Assembly: GCA_017887695.1 (NCBI GenBank)
Contig: JAGHHM010000098.1
Coordinates: forward strand, 1-43,751
Length of the DNA: 43,751 bases
Reading direction: 5' to 3'
Source of the DNA: Oscillospiraceae bacterium
GTDB lineage: Bacteria; Bacillota; Clostridia; Oscillospirales; Oscillospiraceae
The notes below the pieces were generated by a model. The model made no database searches. It saw only the letters and a list, made by a program, of their open reading frames with translations, and had not been told where the DNA came from. The position numbers and the translations under genes are program-made. Shown here piece after piece: positions 9,464-19,556 of the stretch (the stretch's first letter is position 1; each line of letters opens with the position of its first letter).

Positions 9464-9866
9464 CCCTCCCGTAGGGTGTGGTGTACTCCACCGTCATGTG
9501 GAGGGTGGAGCCGGTAAAGCTCACCGAGGACACCCGGGCGCTGGTGATGTAGGGGTTGACGGTGAGGGCCTCCGTCACATAGCGGATGGCCTCGCTGCGC
9601 TTGGTGTCCGCCTGGTAGGGGTAGCCCACCAGCCGCTCCAGCTCGCAGCCGTAGGACCAGGAAAAGACGGGGAAGCGGTAGCGCACTGTGGCGATGGCCC
9701 GCCAGACCCAGCCCCGGACGGCCTCCTTGCCGGTGACGATCACCGGGTTGCCCCCGGCCCACCGGGGCCTTCCCGCCTCCACATCCCAGCTCACGTCGGT
9801 GTAGAGGGGGAGGGGGCCGGTTTCCTGGGCCGCCGGCGTGGGAAAAATGGGGAAAAGCTCTCTCAT
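9447..9866 (-). CDS. DUF2634 phage protein (XkdS-like)
   Basis: Synteny; AIRYVTEALTVNPYITSARV. Confidence 0.8.
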   Translation of the reverse strand: MRELFPIFPTPAAQETGPLPLYTDVSWDVEAGRPRWAGGNPVIVTGKEAVRGWVWRAIATVRYRFPVFSWSYGCELERLVGYPYQADTKRSEAIRYVTEALTVNPYITSARVSSVSFTGSTLHMTVEYTTPYGRDVIYV

Positions 9867-9876
9867 AGCTCACCTC

Positions 9877-10179
9877 CTAAAATTTACCCACCATGTAGTA
9901 GGTCTGCTGGTCCCGGGAGACCAGGACGGCCAGATCCCCGGCTCTGAGAGCCCGGGGGCATACGGCCAGCTTGTCATTGGGACAGCTGACGCAGATGCAG
10001 TGGCTGAGCACCAGGCTCCCGTCCCCGGCGGACAGGGTGAAGGTGCCCAGCTGCACCACAGGCGGTGCGGCCGACGTCACTTTCCCGATCCATACCTCCG
10101 GATCCGGGTTCTCGGCTTTGGAGAACTTCCTTACCGTTGCCGCTACCCGGGCCATGGAATCGTCAAAAGTAGGGTTCAT
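9877..10179 (-). CDS. DUF2577 phage protein (XkdR-like)
   Basis: Synteny; LRAGDLAVLVSRDQQTYYMVGKF. Confidence 0.75.
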   Translation of the reverse strand: MNPTFDDSMARVAATVRKFSKAENPDPEVWIGKVTSAAPPVVQLGTFTLSAGDGSLVLSHCICVSCPNDKLAVCPRALRAGDLAVLVSRDQQTYYMVGKF

Positions 10180-11156
10180 AGCTCACCTCCCGCGCTGGTC
10201 TCATTCATGAGATTGCGGAAGTTGAGGGTCAGCTTGGTAAAGTGCTGCCCGTTCTTCCAGGTGTGTGTGTCGCTGTCGATCCAGAAAAGGCCGCTGACGC
10301 CCATGCCTGTGTCCCGCAGGATCACAGCCTCCCCGGTGATGAGCCGCTTGTCGCCGGGCACTTCCACCGTCAGCTTCTGGGCCGTCTCGTGGTCGGTGAG
10401 GTAGGCCTGGGCCTCCGCCTGGGCGTCCGTGCCGTTCTGCTGGCTTATGGCGTGCTCAAGCAGGCCGTTGATGGCCACGCTGTCCTCGTCCGATACCCGG
10501 CCCAGCAGGTCCCCCGTATTGGAGTAGATGGCCACGCTGTTCTGCAGGCTCTCAATGCTCCAGCTGGTTGCCACCGACTGGGTCACCCGGATCTCGTAGC
10601 CCGCCGCCGTGGGCTTCTCCAGCACCTCCAGAGCGCCGGAGCCGGAAAAGCGGAGGATGTAGCGCTTGCCGCTCTCCGCCCCGGCCATGGTGTAGGCGGT
10701 GGTCATGATGTCCCCCAGGTTCACGCCGGGGAATTTCCGGCGGATGGCTGTCCCTGCCGCCGCCAGAGAGCCCACGGGGATCCCGTAGTCCTGGCAGATG
10801 GCCCGGACGATCTCCTCCGGCGTGTTGCCGTTGAACTGGTACCAGCCCTCGTTCTGCTCCAGGTAAAAGGCTCGGTCCATGCTGTCAAAGTCCACCACGA
10901 TGCTCTGGCTCTCGGTGGTGACGCTGGTCAGGGGGCCGGTGTAGAGGGCCTGGCCGCTGTGCTGCAGCGTCAGGATGGAGCCCTCATCCAGCGCCGGGGG
11001 ATCTACTGAGCCGTCCCTGGGGATGGCCAGGGTCCCACGCAGCTCCCGGGGCATCTGCCGCACGTTGCCGCTCCAGGTCAGGGAGCTTACCAGCTCCGTA
11101 ATGTCCCGGACAGTGCCCTGCCGATCCGTCAGCAGCAGGCGATAAGGCTCAGCCAT
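10176..11156 (-). CDS. XkdQ-like tail/hub protein
   Basis: Synteny; late-control-D/XkdQ-like [35 protein letters not shown]. Confidence 0.8.
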   Translation of the reverse strand: MAEPYRLLLTDRQGTVRDITELVSSLTWSGNVRQMPRELRGTLAIPRDGSVDPPALDEGSILTLQHSGQALYTGPLTSVTTESQSIVVDFDSMDRAFYLEQNEGWYQFNGNTPEEIVRAICQDYGIPVGSLAAAGTAIRRKFPGVNLGDIMTTAYTMAGAESGKRYILRFSGSGALEVLEKPTAAGYEIRVTQSVATSWSIESLQNSVAIYSNTGDLLGRVSDEDSVAINGLLEHAISQQNGTDAQAEAQAYLTDHETAQKLTVEVPGDKRLITGEAVILRDTGMGVSGLFWIDSDTHTWKNGQHFTKLTLNFRNLMNETSAGGEL

Positions 11157-11916
11157 TGGGGAACGTCACCTCCTTCAGCGTCAGCGTCCAGGTCTCCGTC
11201 ACCGGATCCCAGGCGCTCACCGTATCGTCGGAGATCTGCTCGCCCCAGCCCTTGGGCTGCTCCGCAGGCAGGTCGTCCCGGGCGGGAATGGTCAGCACCT
11301 GGCCGGGGTAGATCAGGTTGGGATTTTTGATCTGGTCGCTGTTGGCGGAGGCGATCCGCCGGTACTCCGTCCCGGAGCCATAAAACCGCTCGGCAATGCC
11401 CCAGAGGGTGTCGCCGCTGACCACGGTATAGCGGTGGGCGGAGTTGGCGCCGGTGGCGTCGTCCCGGCCGGTCTGAGCGCCGCCGCCCTGGGCGGAGAGC
11501 ACCGGCGTCTCCACCCTGCGCCAGCCCCGGAGGATGATGGTGGCGGTGACGTCGTTGGTACCGTCGCTCTCGCCGAAGGTTACCTCCTCCAGGATCACCT
11601 GCTCGTTGACCCTGGTGCCGCTGACCAGGAAGCGGAGGATAGTGCCCTTGCGGCACCAGTCCTGGAGCACGTCCAGGTAGTAGTCCGGATCCGCCACGGC
11701 CCCGGGGGCGCAGAAGGGGTAGAGCTGGGCGGGGAGGAGGGCCTCGATAGAGGTCTGGCCCAGGTTGGCGGTGCCGGGATAGTTGACCTCGCCCACCTGA
11801 TCCAGCCGCACGGTCTCCACCTGATTGCCGAACCGCCAGGTGTAGCCGCTGGGGGTCACAGGGAGCAGCAGCTCCCGGCCGGTGGCCTCGTCCAGAAAAG
11901 AAAAGATCCTCAGCAT
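11149..11916 (-). CDS. LysM domain tail protein (XkdP-like)
   Basis: [51 protein letters not shown] LysM; ATG at 11916 with GAGGTGA RBS. Confidence 0.88.
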   Translation of the reverse strand: MLRIFSFLDEATGRELLLPVTPSGYTWRFGNQVETVRLDQVGEVNYPGTANLGQTSIEALLPAQLYPFCAPGAVADPDYYLDVLQDWCRKGTILRFLVSGTRVNEQVILEEVTFGESDGTNDVTATIILRGWRRVETPVLSAQGGGAQTGRDDATGANSAHRYTVVSGDTLWGIAERFYGSGTEYRRIASANSDQIKNPNLIYPGQVLTIPARDDLPAEQPKGWGEQISDDTVSAWDPVTETWTLTLKEVTFPNG

Positions 11917-11920
11917 CGTC

Positions 11921-13999
11921 TCACCTCGCTCCTGCCGCCAGCTTCCGCTCCAGGGCGTTGGCGATGGCCAGGCCAATGGCGTCCAGGTCGCTCTCGCCGC
12001 GGACGCTCCACTGGCCGGTTACGGTCACGGAGATGGGGCCGGAGGCCCGGCCGCTGTCCATCTCCCGGGCCTGCCGGGCGGTGAGCACCCGCTCCCCCTG
12101 GTGGAGAATGGCGGCGTAGTTGTCGTAGGGCACCCGGCTCAGGCCGTAGGCGTTGGAGCTTATTCCGTAAGGAGACTGGCCGTGCATGGCCCCCTGCCAT
12201 TGCGCAGGCATCCCGCTCAGGAGCTGTTCTCTGTTGCTGGAGCTGGCGGCATAGCCCTTGGTGAACTCTAGGTTTTTTTCGTAGTTGCTACGCCAAGATT
12301 CGAGGGCGGCCGTGTTGTCCCGAATAGCCGAAATCTGATCTATCTCCACATTGTTAAGGGACAGGTACTGCTCGCTGGATTGGTAAGCGGCTGTTGCTAA
12401 CGCCTCCGCCTGCTCTTTCAGCGCTTCCATTTTCATGCCGGCCTCTTGATTGCCCTGCTCATAGGCTGCGCTGTTTAGTACAAAAGCCTCTCGCATCTCG
12501 TCCAGCTTTAGTTTGTCTTCATTGGAAAACATGGTTGCCTCTTGGCCCAGCAAAACGGCGGAGAGAGCTTCCCGGGTGTACCGCTCAGACAAATTTTCAA
12601 GGTATGCTTTGTTCTCGCCGGCAATACGATTGATCTCGCCAACCGCATCTCCCAGGATTCCGCCATAGGCGTCTTGCTGTGCCTGTATCCCAGAGATCCG
12701 CGTACTGTTGTATCCTGTTCCGCCCATAGCTTCCAGGTTTGCCATGGTGTCCTGAAGATTATTTACCATGGCGTCATAGGTTCCGGCCAGCTTCTCGCTC
12801 AGACCGCCAAATTCCTGATCAATATAGTCCAGGATAGCTTGAGCGGCTTCTGCGCCGCCGATCTGGCCTTTGGTGACCATTGCGGAAATCTGGCTCTTGT
12901 CCACCCCCAGGGACTGCCCCAGGGCGGCGTAGGCATCCACGCCCCGCACGGAAAAGTAGTCGAGATACTCATTGGTAGCCTTTCCGAGGGTTCTCATCCG
13001 GCTGAGGCCGGAAATAAACATCTGTATATCGGAGGTGTTCAAATTCAACCCTGCAGAAGCGTCGGACAAAGTCCCGAGAATACCGAATACAGATTCTGGA
13101 TCGTAGCTGTTTAGCAAAAGCTTGGAGTATCCCGTGATTTCGTCATAGGAGTAGTTGGTTTTTGTAGCCATACTTTGGACTCTGGCCAGATAAGCGGCAG
13201 CAGCCTCGTCACTGCCGAAGCGCTGAGCAAAAGCCATTTGAGTTTGCTCCCGGCTTCCCGCAATTGCCGAGCCAGAAGACAGCATATCCGCTGTCCCTTG
13301 GGCGACAGCCTCGTAAAGCCCACCATAGTAATCTTTAAAGGCCGCGTCCTTGCTCTCAAAGTTCTGGGCCGCGCCGCCCAGCATCCCCACAGCGCCGCCC
13401 AGGGCGGCGCCTACGGCGGTACCGATGCCTGGGCCTCCCAGCATAGTACCGATGGCGGCGCCGCTGCCGGCGCCGCTGAGGGCACCGGAGAAAAGGTTCC
13501 CCCCCGCGCTGCCCAGGGCGCTCCCCGCCAGGGCGTTGGCCCACTGGCTGGCGGTCTGGCCCAGCATCTGCCAGGCACCCGCCTGGCCCAGCTGGGCCAT
13601 GATGCCGGGGCCCGCCCGGTTCTGGGATCGGCTGGCCACGCCGCTCATATTCTCAAATTCCCGGGTAGTGGCCCGCACCTGGCGCTCCACCAGGTTGTAC
13701 TCCTGCCGCAGGCTCCGGAGGTTGGACTCCGCCTGCTCCCAGTTGGCCTTTGCCGCAGCCCGCTGGGCCTCGTCCACGCTGTCCCCCAGCTCCTGATAGG
13801 CCTTTTTGGCCGCCTTGACCTCCTCGGTGGCAGCAGACAGCCGGGTTTTTGTCCCGGCCTGGATGTCGTTGAGCTTCTTGAGCTCCTGTTCCAGCTTGGT
13901 CACGTCGCCCCGAAAGGCCGTCATGGAGTTTTTCATGCCGATGACCGCCTGGCTCAGGTTGTCCTTGACGCTCATGGCCACGCTGGCATCAATAGCCAT
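11921..13999 (-). CDS. Phage tail tape measure protein
   Basis: 692 aa; coiled-coil N-terminus, Gly/Ala-rich hydrophobic block, position between chaperone and LysM protein. Confidence 0.85.
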   Translation of the reverse strand: MAIDASVAMSVKDNLSQAVIGMKNSMTAFRGDVTKLEQELKKLNDIQAGTKTRLSAATEEVKAAKKAYQELGDSVDEAQRAAAKANWEQAESNLRSLRQEYNLVERQVRATTREFENMSGVASRSQNRAGPGIMAQLGQAGAWQMLGQTASQWANALAGSALGSAGGNLFSGALSGAGSGAAIGTMLGGPGIGTAVGAALGGAVGMLGGAAQNFESKDAAFKDYYGGLYEAVAQGTADMLSSGSAIAGSREQTQMAFAQRFGSDEAAAAYLARVQSMATKTNYSYDEITGYSKLLLNSYDPESVFGILGTLSDASAGLNLNTSDIQMFISGLSRMRTLGKATNEYLDYFSVRGVDAYAALGQSLGVDKSQISAMVTKGQIGGAEAAQAILDYIDQEFGGLSEKLAGTYDAMVNNLQDTMANLEAMGGTGYNSTRISGIQAQQDAYGGILGDAVGEINRIAGENKAYLENLSERYTREALSAVLLGQEATMFSNEDKLKLDEMREAFVLNSAAYEQGNQEAGMKMEALKEQAEALATAAYQSSEQYLSLNNVEIDQISAIRDNTAALESWRSNYEKNLEFTKGYAASSSNREQLLSGMPAQWQGAMHGQSPYGISSNAYGLSRVPYDNYAAILHQGERVLTARQAREMDSGRASGPISVTVTGQWSVRGESDLDAIGLAIANALERKLAAGAR

Positions 14000-14574
14000 T
14001 TATTCCCTCGCCTCCTCTCTCCGCCGGTTATAGTCGATCAGCAGCGCGGAGATCACCGCCCGCTCCCCTGGGCTCCGGCGGAGATAGTCCAGGGGAAGGA
14101 TGCCGTGCTTCACCAGCAGCACCTGGCAGGTGGCGAGATCTACGCGCTCATTCAGTTTTTTTCCAGGTCCTCCAGGGCCCCGGCAATGGCGGCCCCCTCC
14201 AGGGCCTCTCCCGGGGCCTCCACGGCCACCACGCTGCCGGGGGCGTAGCCGTTGAGGCTGTCCGCCTGGATGCACAGTCGCTCGATCTCACCGGCCCGCA
14301 GCAGGCGCTTCAGGGCGTCCGCCGGGGTAGCGCAGCCCATCTTGCCCTTGTACCAGGCCTCTGTCCGGATATCCGGGGCGGCAATGCTCTCCATCAGGTA
14401 GTAGATCTTGGGATCCGGCCGCTGCCGGCACTTCATGACCTTGTCGTAGCTAAGCTCCTGCAGGGTGATGGTGAGCCCCAGCCGGGGGATCTGTACGTCC
14501 TTCCTCTCCGGCTGGATCGCCTCCAGCTCCAGCAGCCGGTCAACGGTGAATTTGCTGTCCTTTTTCTCACTCAT
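14000..14574 (-). CDS. Tail assembly chaperone, -1 frameshift product (~191 aa)
   Basis: Slippery A_AAA_AAC at 14161-14155 just before TGA; -1 frame continues LNERVDLATCQVLLVKHGILPLDYLRRSPGERAVISALLIDYNRRREEARE to 14000. Confidence 0.8.
14152..14574 (-). CDS. Tail assembly chaperone, zero-frame product (XkdN-like)
   Basis: 140 aa between tube and tape measure. Confidence 0.8.
   Translation of the reverse strand: MSEKKDSKFTVDRLLELEAIQPERKDVQIPRLGLTITLQELSYDKVMKCRQRPDPKIYYLMESIAAPDIRTEAWYKGKMGCATPADALKRLLRAGEIERLCIQADSLNGYAPGSVVAVEAPGEALEGAAIAGALEDLEKN
14155..14161 (-). promoter_or_regulatory. -1 ribosomal frameshift heptamer A AAA AAC
   Basis: GAG GAC CTG GAA AAA AAC TGA on the minus strand. 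Confidence 0.8.
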
Positions 14575-14631
14575 GGCGTGTCCTCCTTAATCCGTTACGC
14601 CCCGCCCCTGTCATCGGGGCGGGGCTGGTGG

Positions 14632-15072
14632 TTATTCTGCGGCGATCAGATCCAGCAGCTCATAGCGGCTGAAGGTGAAGGGCCGGGTGATGGTGCCCAG
14701 AGTGGCGGCCCGGTGGTCCGCCAGGGTCACGTCGTCAAAGCTCACGTTGTAATAGGCGATCCGCTCCGCCCCCAGGGCGTCGGGGTCCGCCACATTGGTG
14801 ATGACGGTAAAGCGCCGGTCCACGCCCTGCTGGAGATCCCGCTCCTGGTCAATGGCGCCGCTGTCCACCTTGTACATGGTGAGGCTGCCGCTGCCGGCGG
14901 CGCTCACGGCCTTGGTGTCCTCCATGAACTGTCCGCACAGGTTCACGGTGCTTTTGCTCTTGCTCACCTTGGCCTGGCAGGCGCTGCACTCGGCGATCAG
15001 CTGGCCGTCTACCCACACCTGAGTATAGGTGCCGTTGATGATGCGCTTGGCGCTGTCGATTCTCGTTGCCAT
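14632..15072 (-). CDS. Phage tail tube protein (XkdM-like)
   Basis: Synteny with sheath; GTYTQVWVDGQLIAECSACQAKVSKSKSTVNLCG. Confidence 0.85.
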   Translation of the reverse strand: MATRIDSAKRIINGTYTQVWVDGQLIAECSACQAKVSKSKSTVNLCGQFMEDTKAVSAAGSGSLTMYKVDSGAIDQERDLQQGVDRRFTVITNVADPDALGAERIAYYNVSFDDVTLADHRAATLGTITRPFTFSRYELLDLIAAE

Positions 15073-15087
15073 GTTGTCTGCACCTCC

Positions 15088-16188
15088 TTACAGGTTGGAG
15101 AACTGGACCTTGAAGTCCTCCTGGGCGTCCACCAGGCGGCCGCCGCAGCGGATAAACACCCAGCTGCCGGTCTGGTACTCCAGGATCTCCTGCCGGGTCA
15201 TGGTTGAGGTGTCCACCCCCTGGCTCTTGATCCAGCTCAGCTGTGCCTCGTAGTCCACCTCGGCAAAGCTCTCGTTGGGGTTAAGGACGCCCACGTCCTC
15301 CAGGAAACGGAGATACCCCAGGATGGCGGCCACCAGGATCTGCTTGTTGTCGTAGGTGTTGGAAAATTTGCCGACATACTCGTTCTCGATAGTGGTCCGG
15401 AGGTAGTAGGTGATGAGGTCCATGCCCTCCACGATCTTGATCTTCCGCCAGTCGTCCTTGCCGGTGGCGGGGATGGTCTGCAGGGAGTTGACGCCCCGGG
15501 CGATCTTGGCCTGTACGCCGTCGTGGATCAGGATCAGTTTGCCGGCGTCCACCGCCGCGTCCGCCTCCGCCGTTGTCCGGGCGGTGACTGCCGTCAGCTC
15601 CGGCAGAGGGGCGTAGGTAGAGGACATGGCCATGGGGATGCCAGCGAGGATCCCTGCGATCCGGGCGCAGTAACTGGCAGCCGTGACGGCGTCCTTGCCC
15701 ATCATCATGCCGCTCTCGTCCAGCTCGATGACGCCCATGTCGTCGGCGCCGGCGGTCTTGTAGGGGCGCACCAGCTTGGGGGTGCGGTACAGGGCACGCT
15801 GGGCCTTGGTCCACTCCAGGAGCTTGGCGCTCTCGTCGTCCGTCAGGTCCAGGGGGCCGGCAAGATAGTCCACGCTGTATCGCTCAATGAGCTTGAGCCC
15901 CGCCTCCAGGGCGGAGGTATTCTCAGTCCCGGGGGCGATCACCACCAGGATCACCAGGGAGGGAGCGCCCCGGTCGCTGCCTTCAAATGCGGTGAGGATA
16001 TGCTTCTTGTTGGCCTCCCCCAGATCCGCGGGGATCAGGGTCTCGTCATTGAGGAGGTGGACGCCCTGGCTGTTGGCGTCACGCACGAAGATGGCCACAT
16101 AGCCCCGCTTGCTGCGGTTGTTCACCGCCTGGGCTGCCTTGGCAAAGGCGATCCTCAGCTTGGGCAGGCCAATGCTGGGAAGTGCCAT
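15088..16188 (-). CDS. Phage tail sheath protein (XkdK-like)
   Basis: LPKLRIAFAKAAQAVNNRSKRGYVAIFVRD...; contractile sheath family. Confidence 0.9.
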   Translation of the reverse strand: MALPSIGLPKLRIAFAKAAQAVNNRSKRGYVAIFVRDANSQGVHLLNDETLIPADLGEANKKHILTAFEGSDRGAPSLVILVVIAPGTENTSALEAGLKLIERYSVDYLAGPLDLTDDESAKLLEWTKAQRALYRTPKLVRPYKTAGADDMGVIELDESGMMMGKDAVTAASYCARIAGILAGIPMAMSSTYAPLPELTAVTARTTAEADAAVDAGKLILIHDGVQAKIARGVNSLQTIPATGKDDWRKIKIVEGMDLITYYLRTTIENEYVGKFSNTYDNKQILVAAILGYLRFLEDVGVLNPNESFAEVDYEAQLSWIKSQGVDTSTMTRQEILEYQTGSWVFIRCGGRLVDAQEDFKVQFSNL

Positions 16189-16204
16189 TAAAATCAGTCC
16201 TTTC

Positions 16205-16702
16205 TCAGTTGGTGTCCCCGGCCGTCTCCACGTCCAGGGCGTAGTGCTCCATCAGGGGGATGGCCCCGGTCACCGGGTCGTCACGGTCTTCCGGATCGTG
16301 GTACCCCGGCCGGTGGTCCATCCAGCTGGCGGAGAATTTGACATAGGCCGCGCCGGGCCCCGCACCGTCCGCCAGGGCGGTGACGGTGACGTGCCGGTCC
16401 CCCACGGGGAGGGAGGGGCCGCCGAAGGCCTCCAGCACCGCCGCCTGCTCCTGGCGCAGCTGCTCGGTGCTCTGCTCGTCGTAGCTGTCGGTGGCGCAGA
16501 AGATCTCCAGCTCCAGCTCCACGTCCCATTCCACCAGGCCCAGGGCAGCGTCGGTAAAGCCTGCCTGGGTGACGTAGAGGAAGCCGGAGGGCCGCTGGAA
16601 GTCGCTGGGGCAGAAGTCCCGGTACAGCGTCCTGGTGGGCCACAGAGCCACCAGCTTGGCGGCGATGGCCTCGCACAAGTCGATCTGGTTGATGGTGTTC
16701 AT
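16205..16702 (-). CDS. Phage tail completion/terminator-like protein
   Basis: Synteny between gp10-like protein and sheath. Confidence 0.6.
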   Translation of the reverse strand: MNTINQIDLCEAIAAKLVALWPTRTLYRDFCPSDFQRPSGFLYVTQAGFTDAALGLVEWDVELELEIFCATDSYDEQSTEQLRQEQAAVLEAFGGPSLPVGDRHVTVTALADGAGPGAAYVKFSASWMDHRPGYHDPEDRDDPVTGAIPLMEHYALDVETAGDTN

Positions 16703-17184
16703 GCGGCTCCCTCCAATCTTCTGGCAATCTCAGCGGCCAGCCGTTCCAGTTCCGCCTTCCCGAAGGTGCCCAGGCGGCCTCGGACAGCGGCGTAGAAGTG
16801 CCGCCCGGCTGTGGCTGCCGTCTTGTTCCGGCCTTTAGTGTAGTGGTAACCCTCCCTGTTGGTGGGCTGTGGTTTCCGGTTGCGGTGGCCGTTCTCAATG
16901 GCGTTGGTCACATATCCCACGGCATACCGTTTGCCGCTCTGGGTGGTCTGGTAGGTGTTGGCCTTTGGCCGGACGGCCACATAGCCCAGCTTGCTGCCCA
17001 CATGGCGCTCCTGCCATCCAGCCACATTACCACGGCCGCCGATCTCCTGTTGGACGTCGGAGAGCATCTGCTGTCCCATCTTGTCCAGCAGCTCCGCCTT
17101 CATGGCGGGGAAGGCCTTCAGCAGGGCGTCCCAGCTCCGGAGCAGCTGATCAATGCCGTCGATTCTCACTTCGGTTTCCGCCAC
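16699..17184 (-). CDS. HK97 gp10-like / XkdI-like protein
   Basis: MAETEVRIDGIDQLLRSWDALLKAFPAMKAELLDKMGQQMLSDVQ. Confidence 0.75.
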   Translation of the reverse strand: MAETEVRIDGIDQLLRSWDALLKAFPAMKAELLDKMGQQMLSDVQQEIGGRGNVAGWQERHVGSKLGYVAVRPKANTYQTTQSGKRYAVGYVTNAIENGHRNRKPQPTNREGYHYTKGRNKTAATAGRHFYAAVRGRLGTFGKAELERLAAEIARRLEGAA

Positions 17185-17196
17185 GCTGCCGCCTCC

Positions 17197-17805
17197 TTAC
17201 ACATCCCGCCGCCAGGCGATCTCGTACTCGTTCTTGTAGGGATCCAGGACGTGGCGGATCTGCACGTTGTACTCCGCCGGCTGACCCGCCATCACTGTCA
17301 CCAGATCCCCCTCCATCAGCTCGATGGCCTTGGGGACCACCAGCACCAGGCGGGTCTCCGCCTGGGCGTGGGTGTCCTGCCGGTCATAGCCGGTGTATTT
17401 CTCCGTCAGCACGCCGGGGAAGGTCACCGGCTCCAAAGGTGTCCGGACGGGCCGGTTTCCCGGCCCCAGGCTGGATTGGTAGCGGATGGCGCTGCAGGCC
17501 ACCGGCGTCACCAGAGCCGCTCTGGCGGTCAGGTGCATACGGTCATAGTCGGTCAGCTCCGTAAGAAACAGGTGCTGCTGGCCCCAGCGGAGGGCCTGGT
17601 GGAGGGTGATAGGCCGTTTCCGGAGGATGATCTCCGCATCCCTGGCCCCGATGCCCACAGAGGAAAAGAGGTTTTTCTTGCCACTCAGGGTCAGGTCGCC
17701 CCAGAGAAGCCCCGTCTCCACCCAGTGCCAGTCGCCGGGAGAGTCCTCCTGGAAGCTCAGCAGCACCAGCCGCTTGTCAAGGCTCCCGGCGTCCACATAG
17801 TTCAC
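17197..17805 (-). CDS. XkdH-like head-tail protein
   Basis: GTG start with AAGGAGG upstream; synteny. Confidence 0.65.
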   Translation of the reverse strand: MNYVDAGSLDKRLVLLSFQEDSPGDWHWVETGLLWGDLTLSGKKNLFSSVGIGARDAEIILRKRPITLHQALRWGQQHLFLTELTDYDRMHLTARAALVTPVACSAIRYQSSLGPGNRPVRTPLEPVTFPGVLTEKYTGYDRQDTHAQAETRLVLVVPKAIELMEGDLVTVMAGQPAEYNVQIRHVLDPYKNEYEIAWRRDV

Positions 17806-17829
17806 GCCGCATCCCTCCTTGTCTGAATA

Positions 17830-17990
17830 TACGGCCGGCGTCAGCCGGCCCGCCGGGAGTCCGGCGTACGAGGTCCCGCCCGGTGCGGGACCTCGGCGCA
17901 AGGGGCGATTCACTCGCCCCGCGCAAGTGCAATAAAGCGGGGTCCCCGGCCGGCGTCAGCCGGCTGGGGTGTCCGAATCGGACACCCCCA
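17830..17990. repeat. Cluster of five to six palindromes/hairpins (REP/BIME-like mosaic)
   Basis: GGCCGGC-GTCA-GCCGGCC; CGCCGG-GAGT-CCGGCG; GAGGTCCCGC-CCGGT-GCGGGACCTC; GGGGCGA-TTCAC-TCGCCCC; second GGCCGGC-GTCA-GCCGGC; GGGGTGTCCGA-A-TCGGACACCCC. Confidence 0.85.
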
Positions 17991-18297
17991 TCCAGGGGTC
18001 GGTGAGCTTCAGCTGCACCAGCATCCGGCGAAAGGCGAAGTTTTCCGCAGCCATCGCCCCCGGCTCCTTCAGGTCCCGGTGATCCCAGGCGTCCAGCACC
18101 ATGGCGTTGACGCAGAGGTCATACTGGGCGGCCCGGGCCGTCCCGGCCTCCGGGGGAGAGATGCCCGCCTGGGTCATGTAGCTGACGGCGGCCTCATACA
18201 GGACGGGGATCACCGCCTCCACCTCCGGGTCGTCCTTCAGTTCCGTCAGACGGCAGTAGGCCAGCAGGGCCTCCCGCCGCTCGTCACTCAGGGCCAT
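17956..18297 (-). CDS. Phage head-tail connector
   Basis: 113 aa, immediately downstream of capsid; RREALLAYCRLTELKDDPEVEAVIPVLYEAAVSYMTQAGI. Confidence 0.8.
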   Translation of the reverse strand: MALSDERREALLAYCRLTELKDDPEVEAVIPVLYEAAVSYMTQAGISPPEAGTARAAQYDLCVNAMVLDAWDHRDLKEPGAMAAENFAFRRMLVQLKLTDPWMGVSDSDTPAG

Positions 18298-18312
18298 GGG
18301 CTATCCCTCCAA

Positions 18313-19539
18313 TCAGGCCCCGGGGGTGGTGGCCACCACGAAGCCCTTGTCCACCACCAGGTTGCCGCCTACCATGGCGTCGCCCAGGATGGTGAACATG
18401 CGCTCCACGGCCTTCACGCTCTCATCCACCCGGATGGAGTAATCACCAAAGAGGCCCAGCTCGTAGTTCATGGGATCGCCGTAGACCATGGTCTGCACCT
18501 CGGTGCCGGCGCCATCCAGGGCGGTGAGGAAGGAGTTGATGGCGTAGGGGATCATGGTGCCGCCGTCCACGATCACGCCGCGGTTGGGGTTGTTGCCCTC
18601 GGGGCGGATCTCAAAGACCCGCTTCTTGTCCTGGGTGCCCCGGATCTTGCCCAGGGCCAGAAGATCCTTCTTGTTGAGGTAGAGCCGGGCGTTGGCGCCG
18701 ATGGTCTCGTCGCCGCCGTAGCCGAAGAACAGCTCGGTCAGCAGGCTCTCGGTTACGCCGCCGGTGATCTCCAGCTTCTTGAAGATCTCCGCACCCGCCA
18801 CGTTCTTGGCGTTGAGGATACCGAACATATCGGGGCTGGCCTGGCCGTCACCCTTGACGATCAGCTCGCTGAGCTTGCGCCGGATGGCCCGCATGGCCAT
18901 GGAGCGGATCTTCTCGTAGTAGCTCGCAGGGCTCAGGCGGGAGATGTTGCGGTCCACATAGCTGGTCACGTTCAGCTCATAGGGGCTGATCTTGGCCACG
19001 CCGAAGGTGGGATCAGTGGACACCGTCCGGGCGGTGCCGGCGTTGGTGGTCACCTTGCCGCCCTTGGCGTCCAGCTCGGTGATGACGTAGGGCTCCAGGA
19101 AGCTGCCCATTCCGGTAAGATCCTGGACATAGACCTCATCCACGATGGAGCTCACCACGTTGCCCAGGGGGTCGCGGATCAGGCTGCCGGCGCCGGTGGG
19201 CTCCACGATGGTGCCGGTGGCCAGGGTCACCTGCTTGCTGGCCTGGTACAGGTCACGGATGGTCTCCCGGGCGGTGAACTTGATCTCGCCGCCCTTCTGC
19301 AGGATGTCCGCCCGCTCCAGGGCCTTGTCCCGCTCCTCATGCCGGTCGGGGGCCTTTTCCATAAACTTGCGGTCCTGCTCCTGGATCAGATCCTGAAGGT
19401 CCTTGATCTCGCCGTTCATGTTGGAGACCTTCTCCATTTCGCTGCGGTACTCCGCCTGCTTGCCCTCCTTCAGGAAGGCCTCCGCCTTCTCCAGAACGGC
19501 GGTACGCTGCTGCTGCAGGTCAATCAGTTTCCGTCTCAT
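18313..19539 (-). CDS. HK97-type major capsid protein
   Basis: N-terminal coiled coil then GTGIVEPTGAGSLIRDPLGNVVSSIVDEVYVQDLTGMGS..., IVKGDGQASPDMFGILNA; ATG at 19539 with AAGGAGG. Confidence 0.92.
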   Translation of the reverse strand: MRRKLIDLQQQRTAVLEKAEAFLKEGKQAEYRSEMEKVSNMNGEIKDLQDLIQEQDRKFMEKAPDRHEERDKALERADILQKGGEIKFTARETIRDLYQASKQVTLATGTIVEPTGAGSLIRDPLGNVVSSIVDEVYVQDLTGMGSFLEPYVITELDAKGGKVTTNAGTARTVSTDPTFGVAKISPYELNVTSYVDRNISRLSPASYYEKIRSMAMRAIRRKLSELIVKGDGQASPDMFGILNAKNVAGAEIFKKLEITGGVTESLLTELFFGYGGDETIGANARLYLNKKDLLALGKIRGTQDKKRVFEIRPEGNNPNRGVIVDGGTMIPYAINSFLTALDGAGTEVQTMVYGDPMNYELGLFGDYSIRVDESVKAVERMFTILGDAMVGGNLVVDKGFVVATTPGA

Positions 19540-19556
19540 GCTGCTTGTCCTCCTTG

